DNA from: Nonomuraea rhodomycinica | Lineage (GTDB): Bacteria; Actinomycetota; Actinomycetes; Streptosporangiales; Streptosporangiaceae | NCBI RefSeq assembly: GCF_013363995.1 | Contig: NZ_JABWGO010000012.1 | Location: forward strand, 241,186-305,185 | DNA length: 64,000 nt | Direction of reading: 5' to 3' | Part shown: piece by piece, positions 1-7,493 of the stretch | Numbering within the stretch: position 1 is the first letter of the stretch | Layout: each line of letters begins with the position of its first letter | The notes under the pieces: model-generated | Told to the model about the DNA's origin: nothing | Databases searched by the model: none | What the model saw: the letters and a program-made list of their open reading frames with translations, nothing else | Position numbers and translations under genes: made by a program

Positions 1-1
1 C

Positions 2-91
2 ATCGACGCGCTGGAGGACAGCGACGACGTGCAGAACGTCTTCGCCAACTTCGACGTCTCCGACGAGGTCATGGAGAAGCTGGAGGCCTGA
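2..91 (+). CDS. yebC: YebC/PmpR-family DNA-binding regulator, 3' end only
   Basis: Only the last 29 codons lie in the window, read from base 2 to the TGA at 89-91. The tail reads ...DDVQNVFANFDVSDEVMEK..., which matches the conserved C-terminus of YebC/PmpR proteins (the usual pattern is D-V-Q-x-V-x-x-N-F/Y-D). The family binds DNA as a transcriptional regulator, and some members act on translating ribosomes. In actinomycetes yebC normally sits directly before ruvC; here two other genes lie between them. A GC-rich hairpin follows at 115-139. Confidence 0.85.
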   Translation: MDALEDSDDVQNVFANFDVSDEVMEKLEA

Positions 92-114
92 GCCTCCTCG
101 GCCCCGCTCTTCCG

Positions 115-139
115 GGCCGCCTCCCGCGCGGGGGCGGCC
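115..139 (+). terminator. GC-rich hairpin after yebC
   Basis: Arms GGCCGCC (115-121) and GGCGGCC (133-139), with a further CCCGC/GCGGG pairing inside. There is no T-run, as is common for actinomycete terminators. Placed 24 bases after the yebC stop. Confidence 0.55.
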
Positions 140-153
140 TTCGGCATGCCGCC

Positions 154-232
154 GGAAGGCGGGCTCGCGGCCCCGGCGCGCGGCGCCCGGGTCCTGCGCG
201 CGCAGGAAGGCCGGCTCGCGCCCCCGGCGCGC
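154..232. repeat. 28-bp direct repeat, two copies
   Basis: The stretches 154-181 and 205-232 are near-identical copies (about two mismatches) that both begin GGAAGGC and contain GGCTCGCG and CCCCGGCGCGC. They fill most of the spacer between yebC and the next gene. Function unknown. Confidence 0.6.
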
Positions 233-294
233 CGGGGGCCCCGGCCGTCCCCGCGCCAGGGGGCGACGGCGTGCGGGGCGCTCCTGGATCGGCG

Positions 295-300
295 TAGGGT
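295..300 (+). promoter_or_regulatory. possible -10 box of a leaderless transcript
   Basis: TAGGGT at 295-300 fits the actinobacterial -10 pattern TAnnnT and ends 8 bases before the GTG start at 309, so the mRNA could begin at or next to the start codon. This agrees with the lack of a ribosome-binding site before that GTG. No clear -35 box is visible. Confidence 0.35.
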
Positions 301-308
301 CGTGGGCC

Positions 309-2267
309 GTGACCTCCGACAGCCTTCCCCGACCCCCGTCGCCCGCGCTCGGCTGGGTGCTCCTCATGCCGGCCGGGCTCGGGATGCTCATCTCGCTGCT
401 CCTGCCCACCGTCCAGACGATCCGCCTCAGCCTGGAGTCGGGCGGCTCGCTCACCCCCCGCAAGTACGTGGGCCTGGACAACTACGCCCAGCTCACCGGA
501 GCGGGTGAGGTCTGGGCGGCCCTGGGGTTCAGCCTGTCGCTGGTGCTCATGCCGCTGCTGGTCGCGCTGGTCGCCGGGCCGCTGCTGGCGGTCGCGCTCG
601 ACCGGGCCGGCACCTGGCCGCGGCGCGCGGGCCTGGTCGTGCTGTCGCTCGCGCCCGTGGTCTTCTCGCCGACGGCCGTCGCCGTCTCCTGGCTGTACGG
701 GCTCAGGCCCGGCGAGTCCGGCCTGGTCACCCTCGCCACCGCGCTCCGCGACCCGGCCACGGCGCCCTCCGGGCTGCGGCTGATCGTCGCCGCGGCCACG
801 TTCGGCGTCGTGTGCGCGCTCGCGGTCATGGCGTTCCTGCCGGCGCTGCGCGGCGGCGCCGTGACCCGCAGCATGATCGTCGTGGGCGTCGTCGTGGCGC
901 TCGCCACGCTCGCGGCCGGTCTCCAGACGTTCACGCTGTCCGCGCTCCTGACGGGCGGCGCGCGCCCCGGAGGCGCGCAGACGCTGGCGGGCATGCAGTA
1001 CGCCCACGCGTTCGTCCAGGGCCGGCCGGGCATGGGCGCGGCGGTGGCCACGCTGACGGGGATCGTCCTGGGCGTGCTCGGCCTCGTCGCAGCGGTCGTC
1101 GTGGTGGCGGCCGGGGTGCGGCTCTGGGTCGCGCAGGGGGACGAGAGCGGCTCCGAGGAGGCGTACGAGCCGGCGTACGAGCCGGTGAAGGCCGCCGCCG
1201 CGGGCCAGACGGCCCCTGGGCAGACGGTCCCGGGCCAGACGGCCCCGGGGTGGACGGCTCCGGGCCAGGGCGGCGCGAGCCAGGCCGGCCCGGCGGCGGG
1301 CGGTCACGAATTCGGGCCGGGCGCTCCCCGGGGCGGCGTGGCGTACGGGGCCGCGATGCCCGTCCCGGGCACGGAACAGCCGGTGCCGTACGAGGCGCAC
1401 CCGGGCGCCACCGGCGCGCCGGGAAGCGGCGGACCGACCGGCGGCGGGCTGGCCGGCGGCGGAGCAGCAGGCGGCGGGCCGGTCGGCGGTGGGCCGGGGA
1501 GCGGCGGGCGGGGCGCCTCGGTGGCGGGAAGGGCCGCGGGCATCGCCGCCCTCGTCGCCTACGCCGCCGTCGCCCTCGTCCTCACCTGGCCCTGGCTCGC
1601 GGCCCTCACCCGGCCCTCCTCGAGCCCCGGCGGCCTGGCCGTCCACGTCAACACGTGGGCGCCCGCCGTCATCGGCGCCGTGGTCTCCGTGGGCGTCGCC
1701 TACCTGGGCGCGCTCGGCATCGGCGCGCTGCGGCCGCTCGGCCGCCGCAGCGAGTGGCTGCTCCTGCCGTTCGCGCCCTGGCTGTTCGTGGGGGTCGGGC
1801 CGCTGGGCGTGGCCGGCTGGACCGACATGCGCAACCTGGGGCTGATCGACACCTTCGTCGCCCTCGTGCCGCCCGTGCTGGTCAGCGTCCCCTGCCTGTT
1901 CCTGCTCACGCTGCTGTGCAGGGGCCTGGCCGAGCGGTCCGGAGGCGACTTCGCCGGCGGAGTCGTCCGGCCCTCCCTGCCCATGGCGGGCATCCTCGTG
2001 CTCGTCGTCACCCTGCTCAACGGCCAGGACCTCCTGTGGCCGCTCCTCGTCGCCCACGACCCCGGCCTGACCACCGCGCCCGTCACCCAGTTCCTCCAGC
2101 TCCGCCAGTACGGCGGCTGGCCCTCCGCCGGCCTGTCCACGCCGCTGCCGGTGGTCCTGGTCGCGCTGCTCGCGGCGGGGGCCGCCCAGGTGCTGTACCT
2201 CCACCGCCTGGCCCTGCGCGCGGGCGCGCCGGGGAGCGGTTCGCGCAACCCCGCCCCGGCTGCGTAG
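309..2267 (+). CDS. fused MalF/MalG-like sugar ABC permease protein, degenerate
   Basis: 652 aa, GTG start. The first half (about residues 13-275) has some six hydrophobic segments and resembles a MalF-type sugar permease: a KYVGLDNYAQL motif at 52-62 and an LTGGARPG motif near 214, where MalF proteins have LTGGGP. Residues 276-405 are a Gly/Pro/Ala linker encoded by repeats. The second half (405-635) resembles MalG, with LGLIDTFVALVPP near 510-522 and LLNGQDLLWPLLV near 569-581. The cytoplasmic EAA loops that couple permeases to their ATPase appear shortened in both halves: no EAA...DGA motif is visible. No ATPase or binding-protein gene is adjacent. It could be a diverged importer using a shared ATPase or a protein with a new role. 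Confidence 0.6.
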   Translation: MTSDSLPRPPSPALGWVLLMPAGLGMLISLLLPTVQTIRLSLESGGSLTPRKYVGLDNYAQLTGAGEVWAALGFSLSLVLMPLLVALVAGPLLAVALDRAGTWPRRAGLVVLSLAPVVFSPTAVAVSWLYGLRPGESGLVTLATALRDPATAPSGLRLIVAAATFGVVCALAVMAFLPALRGGAVTRSMIVVGVVVALATLAAGLQTFTLSALLTGGARPGGAQTLAGMQYAHAFVQGRPGMGAAVATLTGIVLGVLGLVAAVVVVAAGVRLWVAQGDESGSEEAYEPAYEPVKAAAAGQTAPGQTVPGQTAPGWTAPGQGGASQAGPAAGGHEFGPGAPRGGVAYGAAMPVPGTEQPVPYEAHPGATGAPGSGGPTGGGLAGGGAAGGGPVGGGPGSGGRGASVAGRAAGIAALVAYAAVALVLTWPWLAALTRPSSSPGGLAVHVNTWAPAVIGAVVSVGVAYLGALGIGALRPLGRRSEWLLLPFAPWLFVGVGPLGVAGWTDMRNLGLIDTFVALVPPVLVSVPCLFLLTLLCRGLAERSGGDFAGGVVRPSLPMAGILVLVVTLLNGQDLLWPLLVAHDPGLTTAPVTQFLQLRQYGGWPSAGLSTPLPVVLVALLAAGAAQVLYLHRLALRAGAPGSGSRNPAPAA

Positions 2268-2278
2268 GTTGTCCCCTT

Positions 2279-3442
2279 GTGGAGATTCGCGACCTGACCA
2301 CCGACGACTACGACGACCTGCTCGACGTCCGCCGACGCTCGTTCGGACCGGTCTCTCCGGCCGAGCGCGAGACCTGGCGCTCCTTCGTCATCCCGGCCCT
2401 GAACGAGGGCCGCTACCTCGGCGTGTTCGAGGGCTCCCGGCTGGCCGGCGCGGCGCGGGTGCGGGCGTTCACCCAGTGGTGGCACGGCCGGCCCCAGCCC
2501 CTGGCGGGCGTGGCCGGCGTCACCGTCAACCCTGAGTACCGGGGGAGGGGCGTCGGCACGCGGCTCATGCGCGCCGTCGTCGAGCGGGCCGTCGGCCTGG
2601 GCGACGCCGTCTCAGCGCTCTACCCGGCCACCACCCCCGTCTACCGCGCCACCGGCTACGAGCACGCCGGCGCCCGCCACCTGGTCACCATCCCCACCGA
2701 GGCGCTGCGCGGGATCCGGCCGTCCGGCGACGTGCCGGTACGCCGCATGGACGCCGGCGACGCGGCGGAGGTCGTCGCGCTGCTGCACCGCCTGCACGGC
2801 GCGGCCCGCTCCTCCGGCCCCATCTCCTGGGACGAACGCACCTGGGCCCACTGGCTGTCCCAGGAGGACGACTTCCTCTACCTGGCCCCCGACGGCTACG
2901 CCGTCTACCGCTGGGACGGCGACAGCATGCGCGTCGACAACCTCGTCGCCGGCTCGCCGGAGACCGCCCGGGCCCTGTGGTCGCTGGTCGGCTCGGCCTC
3001 CTCCATCGCCAAGACCGTCCTGGCCGTCGTCGCCCCGGACGACCCGGTCCTGTGGCTGCTGCGCGAACGCTCGGAGGAGCGGCTCACGGCGGAGCGCTGG
3101 ATGTTCCGGGTCCTCGACGTGGAGGCGGCGGTGGAGCGCAGGGGCTTCCCGTCTGGGGCGGCCCTGGACGCCGCCGTCGAGGTCGAGGACACGGTACGCG
3201 CGGGCAACACGGGACTGTGGCGGCTCACGGTCGCGGACGGCAAGGGCACGGCCACGGCGCTCACGACCGGCGCAAGCTCCTTCACCGGGCCGCGGCTGGG
3301 GATCAACGGGCTGTCCGCGCTCTACGCGGGGATCCCCACGGCCACGCTGCGCCGCAGCGGCCTGCTGTCGGGGGACGACTCCTGGGACGAGGCCCTGGAC
3401 ACGGCCTTCGCGGCCCGGCCGTACATGCTGGACTACTTCTGA
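2279..3442 (+). CDS. Eis-like GNAT N-acetyltransferase
   Basis: 387 aa from a GTG start 11 bases after the permease stop, so probably co-transcribed. The N-terminal GNAT domain shows the acetyl-CoA loop YRGRGVGTRL (residues 87-96) and a Tyr at 127 in VYRATGY, at the place of the general acid of Mycobacterium Eis. A second degenerate GNAT region and a sterol-carrier-like C-terminal domain follow. The protein ends in ARPYMLDYF, with the terminal Phe whose carboxylate serves catalysis in Eis. Eis enzymes acetylate amines of aminoglycosides and other polyamines; the substrate here cannot be told. Length matches the family (about 400 aa). Confidence 0.85.
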   Translation: MEIRDLTTDDYDDLLDVRRRSFGPVSPAERETWRSFVIPALNEGRYLGVFEGSRLAGAARVRAFTQWWHGRPQPLAGVAGVTVNPEYRGRGVGTRLMRAVVERAVGLGDAVSALYPATTPVYRATGYEHAGARHLVTIPTEALRGIRPSGDVPVRRMDAGDAAEVVALLHRLHGAARSSGPISWDERTWAHWLSQEDDFLYLAPDGYAVYRWDGDSMRVDNLVAGSPETARALWSLVGSASSIAKTVLAVVAPDDPVLWLLRERSEERLTAERWMFRVLDVEAAVERRGFPSGAALDAAVEVEDTVRAGNTGLWRLTVADGKGTATALTTGASSFTGPRLGINGLSALYAGIPTATLRRSGLLSGDDSWDEALDTAFAARPYMLDYF

Positions 3443-3720
3443 CAGAGCCTCCCGCCCCCTACGGGCGGCTCTCCCTACGGGCGGCTCTCCCTACGGGTTT
3501 TTTCCCCGCGAGATGGGCCGCCTTCCCCACAGGGGCCCTCCTCGCGGGATGGGCGGCTCTCCCTGCGGGCGGCCTGGCCTGCGGGCGGCTCTCCCTGCCG
3601 GCAGCCTTCCCACGGGGCGGGCGGCCTTCCCCACGGGGCGGGCGGCCTTCCCCACGGGGCCGGCGGCCTTCCCCACGGGTGGCTCTCCATGCGGGTGGCT
3701 CTCTCTGCGGGCCTCTCGTC
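3443..3720. repeat. GC-rich tandem repeats between the acetyltransferase and ruvC
   Basis: Two related repeat types are visible. A 16-bp unit built on CCCTACGGGCGGCTCT occurs from 3457 to about 3500 and runs into a T6 tract at 3498-3503, which may end transcription of the upstream gene. A 21-bp unit built on GCGGCCTTCCCCACGGGGCGG is repeated about four times between 3600 and 3683. Open frames exist on both strands here, but they only mirror the repeats and show no protein family. The rest of the spacer (3721-3950) shows nothing recognisable. Confidence 0.7.
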
Positions 3721-3970
3721 TTCCGGCGGAACCTTCCGTCCACCAGCACTGGCGGGCCTCGCGCTGATGTCCGCGTACCGGGCCGTGAGGCCGCTCGTGA
3801 CGGCTTCCGGAGCGGGGAGCGTCCACGGGGCCCCCGGAGGCGGGACGACGTCTGTGCACGTCGGTGGGCGACGCACAGGGGGCCTCGGCGCGCGAAGGCG
3901 CCCTCGCCCGCGACGCGCCGACGTTTCCCGACGTCCGCGCGTTTCCGGTGCGTGGACAGGCCGGCCGGGG

Positions 3971-3998
3971 TAGAGTCTCCTGCCGAACACGTGTTCGG
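3971..3998 (+). promoter_or_regulatory. ruvCAB promoter region with LexA (SOS) box
   Basis: A perfect 16-bp palindrome CCGAACACGTGTTCGG lies at 3983-3998. It contains CGAAC-N4-GTTCG, the core of the actinobacterial LexA operator (TCGAAC-N4-GTTCGA). A TAGAGT hexamer at 3971-3976 fits a -10 box, so bound LexA would cover the transcription start. The site is 45 bases before ruvC, and ruvCAB genes are SOS-regulated in mycobacteria. The -35 region is weak. Confidence 0.8.
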
Positions 3999-4042
3999 CG
4001 GGGAGCGGTGAGCCCCGAGGCATACGGGCGGGAGGCGCGAGG

Positions 4043-4900
4043 GTGCGAGTGATGGGCGTCGACCCGGGACTGACCCGGTGCGGCGTGGGAGCGGTCGAGG
4101 GCCGTCCCGGCGCGCCGCTGACCCTGCTGGCCGTCGGGGTGGTCCGGACCGGGGCCGACGAGGAGCTGGGCGCGCGCCTGGTCGGCATCGAGGCCGGCAT
4201 CGAGCAGTGGCTCGACGAGGTACGTCCCGACGCCGTGGCGGTCGAGCGGGTCTTCAGCCAGCACAACGTCCGCACCGTCATGGGCACCGCCCAGGCCGCC
4301 GGCATCGCGGTGCTCTGCGCCGCCAGGCGCGGCCTGCCCGTCGCCCTGCACACGCCGTCCGAGGTCAAGGCCGCGATCACCGGCAGCGGCACCGCCGACA
4401 AGAAGCAGATCGGCGCCATGGTCACCCGGCTGCTGCGGCTCAAGGAGATGCCCAAGCCGGCCGACGCCGCCGACGCCCTCGCCCTGGCCATCTGCCACGT
4501 GTGGCGCGGCGGCGCCCAGCACCGCCTGGCCCAGGCCATGGCCGGCGCCGCCCGCGGCACCGCATCGACCCGCGCCGCCGGGGCCCGCGCCGCCGGGGCC
4601 CGTACCGTCGGAGCCCGCACCCTCGGAGCCCGCATCAACAGCGCCCGTACCCCTGAGGGCCGTACCCCTGACGCCCGTACCCCTGAGGCCCGCACCCCTG
4701 AGGCCCGTACCGCTGAGGGCCGCGCTTCCGACGCCCCCACGGACACCCTCGCGGACCTCACCGGCCGTGCCGCCATGGCCGCCGGGACAGCCGCCGCCGG
4801 AGCCCCCTCCGGCGGCCCCGCGACGCACCAGCAGGACGTCCCCGCGAAGACCCCCGCGAAGCCCCCGGCGAAGCCCCTGAAGAAGGACGTGACACCGTGA
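4043..4900 (+). CDS. ruvC: crossover junction endonuclease RuvC with long C-terminal extension
   Basis: 285 aa from a GTG start; an ATG three codons later is an alternative. RuvC cuts Holliday junctions symmetrically during recombination repair, together with RuvAB. The catalytic acidic tetrad is present: D7 (VDPG), E68 (VERVF), D141 and D144 (PADAADAL). The RNase H-like core ends near residue 157, the normal RuvC length (170-185 aa). The last 125 residues are extra: an Arg/Ala/Thr/Pro/Glu stretch made of five-residue ARTPE-type repeats, then an Ala/Pro/Lys tail. It overlaps ruvA by 4 bases (GTGA) and is the first gene after the LexA box. Confidence 0.93.
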   Translation: MRVMGVDPGLTRCGVGAVEGRPGAPLTLLAVGVVRTGADEELGARLVGIEAGIEQWLDEVRPDAVAVERVFSQHNVRTVMGTAQAAGIAVLCAARRGLPVALHTPSEVKAAITGSGTADKKQIGAMVTRLLRLKEMPKPADAADALALAICHVWRGGAQHRLAQAMAGAARGTASTRAAGARAAGARTVGARTLGARINSARTPEGRTPDARTPEARTPEARTAEGRASDAPTDTLADLTGRAAMAAGTAAAGAPSGGPATHQQDVPAKTPAKPPAKPLKKDVTP

Positions 4901-5517
4901 TCGCATCAGTGGCCGGCCGGGTCGCCGCCATCGCGCCCCACGGCGCCGTGATCGAGGTCGGCGGCGTCGGCGTCCTCACCCACTGCACGCCCGGCACGCT
5001 GGCCCGGCTCAGGGTCGGCGAGGAGGCCCGCCTGGCCACCTCGCTGGTGGTGCGCGAGGAGTCCCTCACCCTGTACGGGTTCGCCACCGAGGACGAGCGG
5101 GCGGTGTTCGAGCTGCTCCAGACCGCCAGCGGCGTCGGGCCGAAGCTGGCCCTGGCCATGCTCGCCGTCCACACCCCCGACGCGCTGCGCGTCGCCGTCG
5201 CCGCCGCCGACCTCAAGGCCCTGACCAAGGTCCCCGGCATCGGACAGAAGGGCGCCCAGCGCATCGTGCTGGAGCTCAAGGACCGTCTCGGCACCCCCGA
5301 CGCGGCCCTCGACGCCGCGCTCAACGGCGACCGTCCGGCCCCGCTCTGGCGCGAGCAGGTCCACTCCGGTCTCGTGGGCCTCGGCTACTCCGCCAAGGAC
5401 GCCGACGAGGCCGTCCTCGCCGTCGAGCCGCAGGCCGAGGCCGACGCCGCCGAGGGCCGCGAGCCGCAGGTCGCCGCCCTGCTCAAGTCCGCCCTACGCG
5501 CCCTGAGCGTCCGATGA
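4897..5517 (+). CDS. ruvA: Holliday junction branch migration protein RuvA
   Basis: 206 aa, GTG start overlapping the ruvC stop by 4 bases. RuvA binds the four-way junction and loads the RuvB motor. The N-terminal OB fold begins MIASVAGRV and includes VGVLTHCTPGT; the middle holds two helix-hairpin-helix motifs (LLQTASGVGPKLALAML and LTKVPGIGQKGAQRIVLEL); the C-terminal three-helix domain that contacts RuvB follows a short linker (GLVGLGYSAKDADEAV). Length is normal for the family. Confidence 0.97.
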   Translation: MIASVAGRVAAIAPHGAVIEVGGVGVLTHCTPGTLARLRVGEEARLATSLVVREESLTLYGFATEDERAVFELLQTASGVGPKLALAMLAVHTPDALRVAVAAADLKALTKVPGIGQKGAQRIVLELKDRLGTPDAALDAALNGDRPAPLWREQVHSGLVGLGYSAKDADEAVLAVEPQAEADAAEGREPQVAALLKSALRALSVR

Positions 5518-5817
5518 CCCCACGACCGCCCACCCCGCCCCCTGGCCACGGGGCCCGCCCGGCCACCCATCACATGGCCACCGGGGCCACCGCGTCCCCG
5601 GGCCAGCGGGCTCGCCGGGTCACCGGTCACGCGCCCGCCCCGCCCTCGGGTCACCGCGGCCGCCCGGTCACCCGTCAGGCCCGTCCGGCCGCCGGCCGCG
5701 TGCTCTCCCGCCCGGACGGGGAGCGCGCGCGTGCCGTACTCTCGCAGGACCCCCGCCCCCGGCACGGCGCGGGGCGGAGAGGGCAGGGAGAGGGCAGAGC
5801 GTGAGGGAGACCCGGAA
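5518..5817 (+). other. 300-bp spacer between ruvA and ruvB
   Basis: Unusually long for genes that normally abut. A reading frame starts with an ATGA overlap on the ruvA stop (5514) and runs to 5804, but its product is a Pro/Arg/His/Gly-rich string without a recognisable fold and the DNA contains repeated CGGTCACC-type words (5590-5680), so it is not called as a gene. A ribosome-binding site AGGGAGA (5804-5810) for ruvB lies at its end. Confidence 0.5.
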
Positions 5818-6849
<1,032 letters not shown>

Positions 6850-6855
6850 TTACAG

Positions 6856-6871
6856 AACGGTTGCAACCGTT
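6856..6871. promoter_or_regulatory. perfect 16-bp palindrome after ruvB
   Basis: AACGGTTGCAACCGTT at 6856-6871 is fully palindromic and lies 7 bases after the ruvB stop in a locally AT-rich spot. It may be a protein-binding site or part of a transcript end; no regulator can be named. Confidence 0.45.
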
Positions 6872-6895
6872 TCGAATTGGGAACTTCCCCGCGCG

Positions 6896-6925
6896 GCGAA
6901 ACGCTGCCTCGTTGCCGCGTTTCGC
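6896..6925 (+). terminator. stem-loop between ruvB and yajC
   Basis: Nine-base perfect arms GCGAAACGC (6896-6904) and GCGTTTCGC (6917-6925) with a 12-base loop. No T-run follows, so termination is likely but not certain. Confidence 0.5.
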
Positions 6926-6941
6926 AACAACGGCCTACACT
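6912..6941 (+). promoter_or_regulatory. candidate promoter of yajC-secD-secF
   Basis: TTGCCG (6912-6917), 18-base spacer, TACACT (6936-6941). This resembles a principal-sigma promoter and would give a leader of about 115 bases before yajC. It overlaps the stem-loop at 6896-6925. Confidence 0.4.
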
Positions 6942-7062
6942 CCGTGGTTTGGCTGGCTGTGTAGGCTGACGGGCTGAGCGGCGCGGCCCCGGAGGCACAG
7001 CCCGGAATTTCCGGCGCGACGCCGGTGTCAACTTCTTGTACGAAGATGGAAGGTCGCCCCTT

Positions 7063-7449
7063 ATGAACACGGGTCAACTCACGAGTATCCTGCCGCTGAT
7101 TCTTCTGGTGGTGGTGTTCTACTTCCTGCTGATTCGTCCGCAGCGCAAGCGTCAGCAGGAAGCGGCCCAGATGCAGAACAGCCTGACCCCCGGGGCGCGC
7201 GTGATGACGACGACGGGCCTGTTCGGCACCGTGGTCGCGGTGGAGAATGAGGACGTGGTCCTCGAGGTGGCCCCCGGCATCGAGACCCGGTGGGTGAAGG
7301 CCGCGATCGGGCGTGTCGTCACCCCTGGCGAGCCGGTGGCCGACGAACCTCCGGCGGACGACGTGTCCGACGCCGTCGAGACGGACAAGGACGGCACGAC
7401 CGGCACCGCCTCCGAGCGCAACGACGGCCAGGACACCACGAAGTCCTGA
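7063..7449 (+). CDS. yajC: preprotein translocase subunit YajC
   Basis: 128 aa. The ATG at 7063 follows a GGAAGG ribosome-binding site at 7048-7053; a longer reading from 7036 lacks one. YajC is the small membrane partner of SecD and SecF in the Sec export complex. One transmembrane helix at about residues 8-26 (LPLILLVVVFYFLLI) is followed by the typical RPQRKRQQE motif, a small beta domain containing GARVMTTTGLFGTV, and an acidic, Thr/Asp-rich tail of about 40 residues. It precedes secD and secF. Confidence 0.95.
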   Translation: MNTGQLTSILPLILLVVVFYFLLIRPQRKRQQEAAQMQNSLTPGARVMTTTGLFGTVVAVENEDVVLEVAPGIETRWVKAAIGRVVTPGEPVADEPPADDVSDAVETDKDGTTGTASERNDGQDTTKS

Positions 7450-7493
7450 CTAGGCTTCTGCGACAAACCTCTATCCGAAAGAACTGACGACCA

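Noticed and set aside
69..2204. 711-codon open frame on the minus strand
   Set aside because: Antisense to the permease-like gene; composition is Arg/Gly/Glu/Gln-rich with no domain, the usual shadow of high-GC coding DNA.
3459..4906. Long minus-strand frames opposite ruvC and its upstream spacer
   Set aside because: They mirror the tandem repeats and the RuvC codons; no domain.
5514..5804. 96-codon frame coupled to ruvA
   Set aside because: Pro/Arg/His-rich, repetitive and without homology by eye; kept only as a spacer note.
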